Assembly: GCF_040869045.1 (NCBI RefSeq)
Contig: NC_090324.1
Coordinates: 56,263,346-56,327,345, forward strand
Reading direction: 5' to 3'
Origin: Eurosta solidaginis
Lineage: Eukaryota > Arthropoda > Insecta > Diptera > Tephritidae
DNA: 64,000 bases
Under the pieces are notes generated by a model, which worked only from the letters and a program-made list of their open reading frames with translations, was not told the DNA's origin and made no database searches. Position 1 is the stretch's first letter. Each line of letters starts with the position of its first letter. Positions 1-11,625 of the stretch are shown here, one piece after another. The position numbers and the translations under genes were made by a program.

Positions 1-95
1 GATTTTGATATATGGAAGTCAATATCTATCTCGATTGCTTTATACATGTACAATCAACCGTTATCCAATCAAAGTTATAATACCTTGTGGTCAAG
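1..95 (-). repeat. T1 element 5'-end fragment
   Basis: Closely matches the end of the T1 element at about 18,841-18,940, up to the stretch around 'gttatccaatcaaagtta'. The subterminal motif CTCAACTGAGTA is missing, so the copy is broken on the right. The window edge cuts the left side. T1 is defined at 11,067-18,955 and is oriented here by its hairpin (3') end. Confidence 0.75.
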
Positions 96-324
96 TACAG
101 CTGCCAGTGAGTTTCGAACCGCCGCACTTTGCATTTTTCATAGCAGGAAAAAGTAGCGGCGACAGGTTATCAGGTTCAGCCGCAACAATATATTCTTTAC
201 TTAGGCTTAAATTAAAGCATATCATGTCAAGCTTAAACGTATACAACAAAAAGGTAAAAAGGTAGTACATTCTTAATGTGAACGTATTACAGTTTTATCT
301 TTAATTTATTTTTCCGCACAGAAC
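96..324. other. unassigned repeat-derived spacer
   Basis: No gene is visible. About 70 bases (a 'gaaccgccgca' segment followed by 'acttaggcttaaattaaagc') reappear in diverged form at 1,675-1,735, so part of this is an unnamed dispersed repeat. Short ORFs here have no recognisable content. Confidence 0.4.
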
Positions 325-441
325 ATTTTGATATATAGATGTCTATATATATCTCGATTAATTTATGTCGTTACGGGGTCCCGTTATACAAACAAAATTA
401 ATATTCTCTGCAAGCTCTGCTCAGCTGAGTATAAAAACGAT
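325..441 (-). repeat. diverged T1 5'-end fragment
   Basis: A second, more diverged copy of the T1 terminus. It reads 'ttttgatatatagatgtctatatatatct' in place of the usual form and ends in CTCAGCTGAGTATAAAAA, a one-base variant of the T1 subterminal repeat. Only the outer ~115 bp is present. Confidence 0.65.
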
Positions 442-1015
442 ATAAACCCCGTATTTATGTACCTGCCTGCTTTTTTAAGTATTGCTAAATTTTTGTTTTT
501 CAGTGTATGTAGTTTGAAAATTCAAATTAAAAGAAACGCTTGTACAAACAAGAGTGTACAAAATAGTTTGAGAATATTTTATTTTTTCGTAGAATAAGGG
601 TTTGGGTTGCCTAAAACCATTTATGTATTCAATATTGCAAATTATTATTTTTTTTTTCGTTTTGGGAATTGAATCTTCCAATTCAAATTGTTGGCAAGAG
701 AACTTTTAATTTGCCTCTTAAAGCGCCAGGTTAACAAACGTATAAGGGAAATATACTTGCAACATTTCGGCGTGGCTCGGCTTTCAGCGCTCACTCTGTT
801 CGCACCCTAAGCAGCTGACACATGTCGCAAAGTAAAAACCCGTAGCACAAAGATTTATTCCTTTTAATTATGTAGAATTTTTTTCGAGAATTTTCCTTTA
901 TCTCTAATATATAAAATTCGTGTATCACGGTGTTAGAGGCATAACTCCTTCGAAACGGATATACCGATTGTCATGAAATTTTGAGAGCATATTGGTCTGA
1001 GAATCGGCCAACGTA
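442..1015. other. no gene recognised
   Basis: AT-rich spacer. Around 905-1,015 the text ('attcgtgtatcacggtg', 'ttcgaaacggatatacc') looks like the lead-in to the tandem array that follows. Nothing protein-coding is supported. Confidence 0.4.
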
Positions 1016-1500
1016 TACCTTTTTTTGCTATGCGGCTAGGGTCTTGAGATCAAAACGTGGACCTGGGTAATCCTGGGATGTGTTTGTACATTTGTGCAAT
1101 ATGGGTATCAAATAGGAGCTGGTTATGAGTACTGTAGTACGCGGGTGACTAGGGTCTCGAGATATAGGCCAAAACGTGGGCCCGTGTACCCCTAGACAGT
1201 GTTTATACAATATGGATATCAAATGAAAGCTGTTGATGATTGATTTAGTACAGTGTAGTTTTCATACATATTGGTGACTAGGGTCTCGAGATATAGGCCA
1301 ACGTGGATCATCGTAGGATGTGTTTTTACATTTTAGATATGACATTGAAGCTATTGATGTATGCTTTAGTACAGAGTATATTTTATACCGCTGTGTGACT
1401 AGGGTCTCGAGATATAGACCTAAACGTGGACCCGGGTAACCCTTGGATGTGTTTGTAAAATATGGGTATCAAATGGAAGATGTTGATATTAGCTTAAGGG
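1016..1500 (+). repeat. ~120-bp tandem array (T1-like unit grammar)
   Basis: About four diverged units, each with 'gactagggtctcgagatata', then 'gtggacc.gggtaaccc', then 'gatgtgtttgtacaatatgg', then 'tatcaaatgaaagctgttgat'. Repeat starts fall near 1,030, 1,148, 1,270 and 1,395. The order of motifs mirrors the 129-bp unit of T1 (cgagatat, gtggaccagggg, aatgtgtttgtacgatatgg, gtatcaaatgaaaggtgtt), so this is probably a distant relative. It is non-coding. Confidence 0.75.
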
Positions 1501-2422
1501 CCGTTTTCTCATTTAGCCTTTAACTTTAGCGCCCGCCTGTAAATGAATTTTCGTTTGCTCAAGTTCTTTTTAAATTACCGGGCGGAAAATTTACCGGCAG
1601 CTCATCTACCCTTAAAATTTATTTTTAGCTTTTAACGTAAATAAAAAAAAATTAGTGAAATCCAGTTGTCAGAGGTTCGAACCGCCGCATTTTACTTAGG
1701 TTTAAATTGAAGCATATCATCTCAAGCTTTAATGCGACGTTGCCGAATCTAAATGAAATGCAATCTTGAGTTTACAGGGCACATGAGAAAACGAAAATCG
1801 TTAAAGTTGAGTTTAAAGTGAGGAATAGTTTACCTGCTCGGCACGTTAATTAACTTTATTGGGTGGATGAGAAATGTAATTTTTATTGTGGCACCTCAAA
1901 CCGTTTCCGGGATATATGCCTAATTGACTAGGGCTACCAGTGGATGGATATCAAATGAAAGGGGTGTCATATCGGGTAGATCTGATCATCGGTCAACATA
2001 TATCTGGGTATAGCCCCATTAATATTAAAGGTAGTCCACCAATTATTTTTTGGCAACATTTTTTTTTTTATAATACAGCATTCAAAACTACATAAAACCA
2101 TTAATTTTTTCCGGAAATTGGGCCAGGACCCTAGCTGTTTCAAGAAATTTATTATAAGGAAATTATTACAAGGAAAAGGTAGAGGAAGAGAGAGAGGAAA
2201 AGGAAGAAGAGGAAAAGGAAGATGGTGAGGAAGATTGTTGTGTCAGCCGCTGTTCGTGAGCGAGAGTCATGGCGAGCCAGGCATGATGGAACCCCGGGCT
2301 AAGCTCGTCGTTGGGCGTGGTTTTTGCCACTACTTCTTACTCATAGCTTCCCAAACAAAAAAAGAATGTTCATGCCTGTGGTGTTGCTTACAAACCAAAG
2401 AAAAAGAGGAAGACAATAGTGT
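1501..2422. other. spacer with purine-rich tract
   Basis: No gene recognised. At 1,675-1,735 it repeats the segment also seen near 110-240. From about 2,155 to 2,232 there is an almost pure A/G tract (gga/aag microsatellite). The piece from 2,233 to 2,422 immediately upstream of LINE-A has no match to the other LINE-A flanks in the window. Confidence 0.4.
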
Positions 2423-2961
2423 CGCTTCCCAAGGCCGTCGGTTCTATGTACCGGAGCGACTCGGGATTTTTCCCGACCAAGGACTGCCATTTCAGTGTAA
2501 CCCCATTTAATTTGTTGCGCCCCTCCCACAAATTGTCATCCTCCCAGCAGCTCCTTGCAGCGGGACTGCTCCATATTCTCTTGCTCCGGGAAGGTATCGA
2601 ACCCAATCTGGGTCCGTCTCCTGAACCCGGTCCTGAGAAATGGTTTTGCTACATCTGCCGGAAAAGTATCTTTTTAGGACGGTCATACTCTTGTCAGTGT
2701 GTCTCGTGTAAGGGATGGTTGTATCGGATAGGTTGTTCGGGGCTAGACCCCAAAACCAGACGTCCACGTAACTTCTATAAATCTTTTGTGGCCCCTTGCT
2801 GTTCACGTCCTAGGACGTCCCGTAGTCTGCGCCTTAGCGCCCCCCGCTACCTTCTAGCAGCGCCGCTGCTCAGCAAGCCACAACAAGTACACGCTGTTGC
2901 TCGCGCCCACGGCGCCACCAACTCACACGGCTGCTCCTACTCATACCTACAATCTCCGTAG
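2423..2961 (+). pseudogene. LINE-A ORF1: leader, 2A-like motif, PHD-like finger
   Basis: Reading frame open from the element start to 2,961. A leucine-rich stretch is followed by EGIEPNLGP at 2,590-2,616, a variant of the ribosome-skipping 2A consensus (the other copies read ..NPGP; this one has Pro to Leu). A cysteine array follows (WFCYIC, CQCVSCKGW, GCSGL, FVAPCC) with the spacing of a PHD finger. A basic, proline-rich tail follows. PHD-type fingers are known in ORF1 proteins of CR1/L2-type LINEs. Probably inactive here. Confidence 0.65.
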
Positions 2962-3030
2962 TAGAGTCGGGAGCAATGCGGAGCATCAGCCCCTGCCCCC
3001 GTCTTCTTCCCCCCTCTTTTCCGGCAGCAA

Positions 3031-4130
3031 TTGTGTAGGGAAACAGACTCTTTATCCCTACCTCCCTTTACACCGTTTGCCAGCGCCGAATATATACGTT
3101 TACGACATCCGCCCAATGCAGCTTCTGCCATGGACGGTGCCACTTTCCTAGATGTTCTGGTCTCCGCGACGGCAACCCCCCCCACGGGTTTCATTGTGCC
3201 ATGCCGCCAGGCCGCATACCCAAATACACCGGGTACCCCAATGCCTACCCAAGGACGTCTATTCCCAGGGCCTCAACAGCAATCGCGTTCTGGCCTTCCA
3301 CAACCCAGGCGTAGTCACCCGCCACTTACTCCCAGAGTGACGACGTCTCCCCCTATTCACTTCAGAATTCTGCAGTTAAACTATAATGGATTAACTGGTA
3401 AGATCACGGAGATAATCGACTTCATGAAGCGGCACAACATCCGCATTGCTGCGATTCAAGAGACTAAACTCACAGTAAGATCTCCATTGCAAATCTGTTC
3501 TGGGTATAATGTCCACAGAAAAGATCGCGAGAGCGGAAATGGAGACGGCCTCGCGTTTATCATACACCACACGGTGCAATATCATATATTTGATCCCGAT
3601 ATCGACCGCAGGGACAGTGTCTTAGAACGTCAAGGATTATCTGTCCGGTCGGGCGATGCAAATCTAGAAATCATCAACATCTACATCCCTTCTGTCACCT
3701 GTTGCCCCAGTGGATACCGCCCTGATATCAGCCGCGTATTCACTGGAAACAATCGCATTATCTTAATCGATGTCAATGCCCATCACGATCTATAGCATAC
3801 AAACTTGCGGGTGGACAGTAGGGGTGAGATGTTAGCGGATCAAATAGAAGAAACGACGTTCTGCACTATAAACGGAGACGCCCCCACACGTATGGTAGGA
3901 ATCTGTCTCAGTTCGCCAGATAATTCAATCGTGAGTGCAGAACTCATAAACTGCGTCAACTGGCAGCCTATGGTAACATTGGCATCCGACCACCTGCCTA
4001 TACTTATTTCGTTCGAGCGTCCCGCCGACTTAATCGTCGCAGAAAAACGCACTTTCATTAACTTTTAAAAAGGAAAGTGGGACGAATACAAATCCTTTAC
4101 ACATAACCGCTTTGCATTCCCGCCGGTATA
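3031..4130 (+). pseudogene. LINE-A endonuclease domain
   Basis: APE-like endonuclease that would nick target DNA for target-primed reverse transcription. Visible motifs: LQLNYNGL, AAIQETKL, GLAFIIHH, NIYIPS, NAHHDL and the C-terminal SDHLPI. The catalytic GDFN block is altered to IDVN. A TGG-to-TAG stop lies at 3,793-3,795 and an AAA-to-TAA stop at 4,066-4,068. A deletion of roughly 85 bp relative to the right copy lies near 4,120. Confidence 0.85.
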
Positions 4131-4239
4131 ATTCCCGAAATTCGGCCCCAATTCCCGGCAGAAGCCGCAAGTTTAGCGAGAGAACGTGACCTTATAAGAC
4201 AGCTCGATCACGGCGACCCCCAAATAAGGGACATAAACC

Positions 4240-4861
4240 AACGCATCAGATTGCTTGTGGATGAACACAACCGGGCGAAATGGGAGGAGCACCTAAGAGG
4301 TTGTAACCTCTCTGCCGGTGTAGGTAAACTTTGGTCCACTGTAAGGTCCCTATCGAATCCGTCTAGGCACAATGACAAAGTTTCCATCGTCTTTGGCAAC
4401 AAGGTGATGTCGGATGCAAAAAAATGCGCGAGCGCTTTCTGCCGACAATACATAATGCACCAATTACCATCACCGCCAAAGAGGTCGAGTATGCCATCGG
4501 TCATGCTAAACCATCCAAAGCAGTGGGCCCAGACGGTATAGCCATGCCGATGCTTAAAAGCCTAGGGAAATCTTTAGCGCATGTCTTCAACCTGTCTCTT
4601 TCCACCTTTGTCATACCCGACAAATGGAAAATGGTCAAGGTGGTCCCACTAATAAAGCCTGGGAAACAAGCTAACATAGGAGAGTCATATCGCCCGATAG
4701 CTCTCCTATCTCCAGTAGCCAAAACGTTTGAAGCCATTTTGCTCCCCCGCTTCAAAGCAAACTTGCAGCTAGCCTGTCATCATCATGGCTTTAGAAAACC
4801 CCATAGCACCAACACCGCACTAAATGCCATTAACACCCAGATAAATTGTGGTCTAAATTAT
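4240..4861 (+). pseudogene. LINE-A RT, N-terminal half
   Basis: Linker (AKWEEHLRGCNLSAGVGKLW) followed in a shifted frame by RT motifs: KPSKAVGPDGI, MVKVVPLIKPGK, YRPIALLSPVAKTFE and HGFRKPHST. The frame then runs into LINE-B at about 4,862. The matching continuation resumes at about 8,276, which shows this is an insertion and not a natural end. Confidence 0.85.
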
Positions 4862-4871
4862 TCAATTATTT

Positions 4872-5120
4872 CAAACAAATAACAAATCATTGACTCTGCC
4901 TGACATTGGGATCGATACTGATGGAAAATTGTATGTGCACGAATGTCTTACCAAAAAGAATCGAGAATTAATGCAGTATGCTACACGATTGAAGAGACAA
5001 AAACATTTGGTGAGTGCATTTACAATTCGTGGGCATATTTATGTACGAAAGCATCGCACCAGTGAAGCAGTAAAGGTTCTGAATCACGAAAACATCGATA
5101 GCATTGCAGCCGCTGCATGA
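4872..5120 (+). pseudogene. LINE-B ORF1 C-terminus (baculoviral-FP-like domain)
   Basis: A frame of about 80 residues containing LYVHECLTKKNRELM and IRGHIYVRKH. This matches the pattern (I.D.LT..NR.L...A..L, then G.I+VR) of the FP-type C-terminal domain common in ORF1 proteins of CR1-like LINEs. ORF1 is presumed to be the RNA-binding chaperone of the element. The N-terminal part is absent. Confidence 0.6.
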
Positions 5121-5293
5121 GCCATAAATATGTCATCATATGTATTTTGTTATGATTAAGAAAATATTATTAATATCCAATGCTTATTCTCTTAAGAAAT
5201 ACTTTGATATCCTCTCTTTTTGCCCTGTTCCCATTGTATATTCTTCCTTTCTTTCCCATTCTATATTTGTAACTAAACGTTTGCAAGCATCTG

Positions 5294-8068
5294 TTGTATT
5301 TTGTTGGTCTGATTAACATCAGTGAGAGCACTAAACAAGATAATCTAAAACTTGCGCTTCAATTAACATGTGAGTACAACAGAGGTTTTAATATCTGTCA
5401 CTTTAACTCTCGTAGCTTAACAGTCGCTAAGCTCGAATATCTAAATTATATTTTTCATGATGTTAAAATGGACGTGATATGCGTAACAGAATCTTGGTTC
5501 AAGGTTGGTATGAAAGACTTAATGTATACGTTGTGTGATTACTCATTGATAAGAAATGATCGATCCACTGGTAACAGAGGTGGCGGCATAGCCATCTATT
5601 TTAAACCTTACTTGCAATGTAAAGTTATACATGCATCAGGCTGTACAGATCTAGAGTATTTTTGTAGAATTTTATGATAATGTTCAAAAATGTTTAGTTG
5701 TTTGCATCTACAACCCCCATAACAGCAATGACTTTACCATGGTTTTCAATAAAATATCCGAATTGTCAATGCACTATATACATGTCCTAATCTGTGGTGA
5801 TTTTAATGTAGATATATTATCTGATAGTAATAGATCCAGGAACTTGCTATGTAAATTTAACTCTGTTGGTATTACCATTGTTAACAAATACGCTACACGT
5901 TTCGCGCCTCAATGTAGACCAATTATGCTGGATCTCTTTGGTGTAAGTGGCACTAGAAATATAATGCATATTGACCAATTTCCTTTAGCTGGAATTTCTG
6001 ACCACGAGTTAATCTTGTTATCTTACGATGTTGGGTTCAGCAAAACTAAAAATGCTGTGAAACTTATGTATAGGGATTTTAAAAAAATAAATATGAATGC
6101 TCTCCAGTATGAAAGTTTCGCAATGGACTGGAATTACTGCTATCTTCTTCCGCATATTAAAGATAAACTATCTTATTTCGTAATGCTGGTGAATTATTTA
6201 TATGAAAAGTATGTTCCTATTTCCGCTACCAATGCAATTGACAATAAAAAGCCTTGGTTCAATAATAGAATATTACAGCTTATCAAAAACCGTAATAATG
6301 CTTATAAATATTGGAAGCGTAACCCTACTACTGAGCGGTGGAGAGAATACAAAAAATTAAGAAACAAATTAACAACTGATTTGCGTCAAGCCAAAATAAA
6401 TTATCTCAAAACCAAATTTAATGATAACGTTCCTTCAAAAATTCTGTGGAAAAATTTAAAATCGTTGGGAGTTCGTCCGAAGGCTGATAAAACTTGCGTT
6501 ATTGATGCAAATTTAATGAACTCGTATTTCATAGGAATAAATAGAGGGCATGACCATGCATTTGTTTCAGGCACTGAAGATGAGATCGCCAAGTGTGTAT
6601 AGGACATCAAGTCGAATACTGTGGGTGTGGATGGACTTAGTCTACGCTTTTTAAAATTAATATTGCCATCTGCACTCCCCTTTCTTACACATCTCATAAA
6701 CTTTGCCATAACCTCATCTACGTTTCCAAACAAATGGAAAGTAGCAAACATTGTCCCTATAGCCAAGAGCAAAAACTGTGACTGCCCTAAAAATTATAGG
6801 CCTATAAGTATTTTACCAGCTTTATCGAAAGTGTTTGAAAGGTTTATTTCTAATCAAATAACATCTCACCTGAGCAAGAATAGCCTGCTGGCTGACAGTC
6901 AATCTGGCTTTAGAGCTGGTCACAGCTGTTCCACAGCCATGCTCAAAGTAATGGATGATATTCGCCCCAGTCTCGATGGCAAATTACTTACATTTTTAAT
7001 TCTTTTAGATTTTTCTAAGGCTTTTGATACTGTCAATCACGATATATTACTTTTGAAGCTGAAACATTATTTCGGTTTTGACTCAACTTCAATTAAGCTT
7101 ATTGAAAGTTACCTCTGGAGTAGGCAACAACAAGTTCAGTGTGGTGAAGTAATTTCTGAACGTAGTAAAATTCCCTCAGGGGTACCTCAAGGATCAATCT
7201 TGGGTCCTATACTATTTACAACTTTTATCAACGACATCGTTCATTGCTGTCAAAATTCGTCAATACATTTATATGCTGACGATACTCAGATTTATTTTTC
7301 ACGCTCAATAGGACTTGGGGAAGATCTTGTCTTTAGGCTAAACGAAGATCTTGATAAAATATCAGTTTGGGCAGAAACAAAAGGCCTTTGCCTGAATGCG
7401 GAAAAAACACAGGTCCTGCCAATATCGCACGATTCCGTTGATCTAACTGCGCTATCACCCATAGTTCTCGATGGAAATATATTACAGTATCAATCCGTCG
7501 TTACTAGTCTCGGCTTTAAAGTCAACACCCGCTTAACATGTACACACCACATTTCCTGTAGTATATCAAAGATATACAATACTTTAAGAAACCTGTGGCA
7601 TACCTGTTTTTGCCTACCTCATAACATAAAACTTAAATTAGTTAAGGCTCTTTGTGCCTCAATGAAAATATGTATGGATATTTAGACTGCGAATCTAAAA
7701 ATAAACTAAGTTTGACTATTAACAACATGGCAAGAATCATCTATTGTAAAAGAAAGTTTGACCACATTTCACCATACTCAAAAAATATACTTGGATTTAG
7801 CATAGAAGTCTATCTAAATGTCCGAAATGTTTTGTGTTTATATAAAATAATTAAATTTCAACAACCTAGATATCTTTATGAGAAACTAAAATTTGTACAA
7901 TCTTCGCGAACTCACAACTTCGTAGTCCCTAGGCATAGCACAGTAGCGGCTTTTAGATTATTCTTTGTTAGTGCTGTGAAATTGTGGAATTCTCTACCTA
8001 TTCCAATAAAATGCATTAAGTCATATGGATGCCTCAAAACGGCAGTAAGTAACAGATCTCTTCATTAA
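5294..8068 (+). pseudogene. LINE-B ORF2: endonuclease and reverse transcriptase
   Basis: Endonuclease motifs: HFNSRSL, CVTESWF, RGGGIAIYF, CGDFNVD and ISDHELI. RT motifs: KNYRPISILPALSKVFE, QSGFRAGHSC, LLDFSKAFDTVNHD, SGVPQGSILGP and YADDTQIY, then a thumb/C-terminal region to 8,068. Only three lesions are visible: a frameshift near 5,662, a TAG at 6,600-6,602 and a frameshift near 7,660. It is therefore younger than its LINE-A host. The RT active site YADD is intact. Confidence 0.9.
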
Positions 8069-8275
8069 CTTCCCCTCCTCAGTTTCTACTACTGTTTCAA
8101 CCTACCTACCTACAACGCCTGTTCGTATTGTCTAGAACTAATGTTGGCTCTAAGCTTTAAATTTAAGAAAAAAAATTGTAATTAACCTCATGAATATGTG
8201 CAATGAAGACTCCAAGTTAGACTCAGATTAATGTACTTTGAGATAAAATAAATAATCAGAAGCACATAATAAATC

Positions 8276-9374
8276 AGAACCCTCCACGTACGCTAGACCT
8301 AGATCTCAAGCTTGGTAGACCGTTCAAGCTTTGAAGGCACGTTACTGCAAGACTTGGAAAGGTCTACCCTTCCCCATGTCTTAAAAGGTGGAGCTGCAAA
8401 TTATCTGTGTGGTCGGCAGGCATCGGTGCAATTTAGAACCATCATCAAAACCAAGAAGAATTAACAAGGGGTGCCACAGAGAGGTGTCCTATCCCCACTT
8501 ATTGTGTTTGTTTGGTGGGTGTGGTATTGGGTGTTATTTCGTTTTTTGGGTTGATGATGCACATTATTGGCAAGGTCGGGCCATAGATCGATGAGTTTTG
8601 CAACAGAATACCTACGGTACTCCATAATTCTCCAGTTTTTTCGCCTCCGGAAACCTGGGATTATTCACCGACTAAAGCATCCGCGACTTATCTACAACTT
8701 GGACGTCCAATATCGACCATTTTGAACATCCACGTCTTGGGTATGACATTTGATCATGATCTACTTTTGGTGAGCGCGCAGCCGCAATTGTTCCGAAATC
8801 CTGAGCGGTATTAAATTCAAAGTCCTTGCTGGCGTTACTTGGGGAAAAGATAAAGAAATGCTCATTACCACTTACAAAGAAATTGGCCAGCGATTGCATG
8901 CTACGCGTCCCGATATGGTCGCCAAGCCTAAAGACCACTCACTGGAAGAAGCTACAGGCCTGCCAAAATGCTGCCCTCAGAACCGCACGGGTTGTCTTCT
9001 TATGTCCAGAACACGATTGAATAACGAGGTGAGGAAATACTCCCCATCATGAGATAAATGAGATGATAACCAAACAGTTCCTGTTCCAGAAAAATTGCGG
9101 AAGAGGAACGCATACTCCCCAGGGAGACGCGAGTCACTCTAACTCAACTTCGAGCTGGATACTGTAAAAGGTTAAACTCTTACCTATCCAGAATCAACCC
9201 CGACATACAAAATGTATGCCCCGCTTGCAATGTGTCTAACACCCATCTCATTATGGTCCTCCCCTATTGAAACTGCAAGTTTCCTTGGACTCCCGTTAGA
9301 GGACATTGAGTCACTTTGTGATTGGTCGCACCTATTGGATGGGGCGAAGCACTGCTACAACAACAACAACATGA
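8276..9374 (+). pseudogene. LINE-A RT C-terminal half and 3' tail
   Basis: Resumes LINE-A after the insertion: 'ctagacct', 'ggcacgttactgcaagact' and onward align with the right copy. Heavily frameshifted. Recognisable pieces include HWKKLQACQNAALRTA near 8,955 and the ILPRETRVTLTQLR region near 9,110. The CCHC knuckle seen in the right copy is largely lost. It ends with a (CAA)n-like tail and then gypsy gag sequence. Confidence 0.75.
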
Positions 9375-10005
9375 GTAGCTGACACTGCCCTGATATCGTA
9401 CAACATATTCGACAGCAACTGGAGTGCCTATCACCCCAATATGCGGATATACGCGATATCTGCATTTTGGAGTATCATTTCCATAAATTTTCTTAAAGAG
9501 ATTCACGGTTTGATGAATTCTACGCTGCCGTGAATCAGCAATTCTCTCTAATCATAAATAAGATCAAAACAGAGACGTACTCGAGGAGACAACAAGAATC
9601 CTCATAGAAACTTACAGGAATCGCGCCTTGGATGTTTTTATCGGCGGCATGAACGGGGAGCTGGCTAAAATGCTCCTCATACAACGTCCCAAAACCCTAC
9701 CTGAGACATATTCCGTATGCCTCGAAATTCAAAACACTAATTTCCGAAACTATACGATTCACAGCGCACGCCACGACAATCGAGTTGTTGCGCCAACGAA
9801 CGCGATACTAGATCACATGCATGGTTTAGGTGCCACCAGGGCACTATCAATACCTCCAAGGACAACATGGCGTCCCCAGGAGCGAAACCTCCCTTTTGAA
9901 GAGCGAAACTCAAATCAACAGAAAACCCAAAGCTAGGCCAACCAACTTCTTCGCAACCACCCGTTGAAAAGATGGACGTAGACCAGTCCATCCAGAGTTA
10001 GCGTT
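9375..10005 (+). pseudogene. gag: gypsy-type gag fragment (left arm)
   Basis: Begins with the 9 bases GTAGCTGAC that flank LINE-A on both sides in the right arm. Encodes a retrotransposon Gag segment (YRNRALDVFIGGMNGELAK; CLEIQNTNFRN) with a frameshift near 9,580. From about 9,995 it lacks ~290 bp carried by the right arm (end of gag and protease start) and jumps to 'ttagcgttcgatcagcgg'. It corresponds to 53,441-54,368 in reverse complement. Confidence 0.85.
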
Positions 10006-11066
10006 CGATCAGCGGGGGCTGCGCAGATATAAACGAAAAAATACTACAAAATTATTTAGTCAAATAAAAACAATGGTGCGTTTATGGATAAACCGTAAAA
10101 CAACAAAAATTATTAATTTATTCAACTTAAACATATGCATTTCCGGCAGACCTGATGTCCATCAGCAGCGACGCGCTACTAAAAAAGGAGTATCCATAAT
10201 AAACAGATTTGAACATATGACGATGTAAAATTTATTAACTAAACTAACGAGAAGAGAGGCGAATTGATATTCCCGTTGTCAGCATTCATCGGATTCTTAG
10301 TTTTGCTGATATACAGAGATTCATATGCATCTAATTTTTTGTTGTTGTATACAGCTTTTATTAGGCGCAAACTCTCTTCTAATGTGCCGATGGTATGTGT
10401 GGATGATTCTTCTGTCATTGAAATCATGTGTGCTGCTACTGCAGAGAGATGAGTTTGTTTGTTTTGTGTGTGCTTCTCATGCTATTTAAAAGTGCGTGCA
10501 CACTAAGCGACGGAGACTTGTCTTTTTGTTTGGCCTATGTATGTTGCATCGCAGCCAGTACAGCTGATTTGATAAATCCCGCTGCGTTCATAGATGGGCA
10601 CAATGTCTTTTGTGGAACCACGAACATCTCTTAATTTATTGCTGTTGGTGTAAACTATTTTTAAGTCAAATTTTTCAAACATTCTAACCAAGTTGTTGAT
10701 GATTGTCGGAAAATATGTAATGGTATGCTCATTATTTTATTTGATTTAATTTCACTATTTTGTGTGAAAAGTGTTGTCATATTATTTTTGTGATGGAAGT
10801 TCGAATATTTGTTTATCAATTTATCGATTAGATTTTTGTCATAGCCATTTATCGTTGCTAACTCTAAAATTTTTTCTTATTCTTTGTGGTAATTTTTAAT
10901 GGACAGTGGTAAATTGACAAGGCGATGAACAAGTTAGTAGAACGATGCAATTTTATGTTGATATGGACAAAACAAATCTTTTTTGATCAAACGGTCTGTT
11001 GAAGTGGGTTTTCGATAAACGGCAAATTCCAGTTTATTGCCTAACCTTGTACATTTTAAATCTAAA
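10006..11066 (-). mobile_element. PLE-1 3' part, left arm
   Basis: Penelope-like element remnant: the terminal repeat (about 10,055-10,240) and the C-terminal part of the protein. It ends abruptly at 11,066, where T1 begins. The right-arm copy is interrupted at the same base of the same codon region (52,395), so both derive from one insertion event. The RT half is absent beyond T1 in this arm. Confidence 0.85.
10239..11050 (-). pseudogene. PLE-1 GIY-YIG endonuclease region
   Basis: Minus-strand pieces in order: a YRKPTST-type block with NGYDKNLIDK near 10,840-11,030; the GIY-YIG core at 10,503-10,691 (SGIYQISCTGC, ATYIGQTKRQ, with CxxC); and the C-terminal helix block (LDAYESLYISKTKNPMNAD) at 10,239-10,427. 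GIY-YIG is the endonuclease Penelope elements use to cut target DNA. Frames are offset between the pieces, so it is dead. Confidence 0.85.
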
Positions 11067-11119
11067 CAAGTAAGGAAGGTTAAGTTCGGGTGTAACCGAA
11101 CATTACATACTCAGTTGAG

Positions 11120-11625
11120 AGCTATGGTGACAACATAAGGGAAAATAACCATGTAGGAAAATGAACCGAGGGTAACCCTGGAATGTGTTTGTATAACATG
11201 TGAATCAAATGAAAGGCATTAAATAGTATTTTATGAGGGATTGGGCCATAGTTCAATAGGTGGACGCCATTTAGGGATATCGCCATAAAGGTGGATCAGG
11301 TTTAACCTCTGGAATTTGTCTGTACGATATGGGTATCAACTGAAAGGTGTTAATAGGTATTTTAAAAGGGAGTGATCCTTAGTTCCATAGATGGACGCCG
11401 TTTCGAGATATCGCCATAAAGGTGGACCAGGGGTGACCCTAGAATTTGTTTGTACGATATGGGTATCAAATGAAAGGAATTAATGAGTATTTTAAAAGGG
11501 AGTGGGCCTTAGTTCTATAGGTGGACGCCTTTTCGAGATATCGCCATAAATGTGGACCAGGGGTGACTCTAGAATGTGTTTGTACGATACGGGTATCAAA
11601 TTAAAAGTATTAATGAGGGTTTTAA
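11120..11625 (-). repeat. T1 129-bp tandem array, outer part
   Basis: About four units of period ~129 bp, with 'gtggacgcc' anchors near 11,263, 11,393 and 11,521. Each unit also carries 'cgagatatcgccataaa', 'gtggaccaggggtgactct' and 'gtacgatatgggtatcaaa'. Non-coding. Confidence 0.9.

Larger units (their letters stand above)
4862..8275 (+). mobile_element. LINE-B (CR1/Jockey-type) inserted in LINE-A
   Basis: A second LINE family on the same strand, truncated at its 5' end inside ORF1, with nearly complete ORF2. Its 3' end is an A-rich 'aataaataatcagaa' repeat near 8,250-8,275. In the uninterrupted right LINE-A copy the flanks are adjacent apart from a short stretch missing here, so the insertion deleted a few target bases. 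I could not define a clean target-site duplication. Confidence 0.8.
2423..9374 (+). mobile_element. LINE-A, left copy (interrupted by LINE-B)
   Basis: Non-LTR retrotransposon with an APE-type endonuclease, reverse transcriptase and C-terminal CCHC knuckle (Jockey/LOA/I-like group; exact clade not settled). It begins at CGCTTCCCAAGG, exactly where the other two copies (minus strand, 22,921 and 58,242) begin, so this is the natural 5' end. It ends in a CAA-rich tail at 9,360-9,374. LINE-B sits in the RT gene at 4,862-8,275. The 3' flank is gypsy gag, as at the right copy, but the 5' flank is not. Confidence 0.85.

Noticed and set aside
5294..8068. LINE-B and LINE-D as copies of one family
   Set aside because: Their endonuclease C-terminal sequences (GVSGTRNIMHIDQF versus DENLIFNVSEATF) and ORF1 types differ too much.
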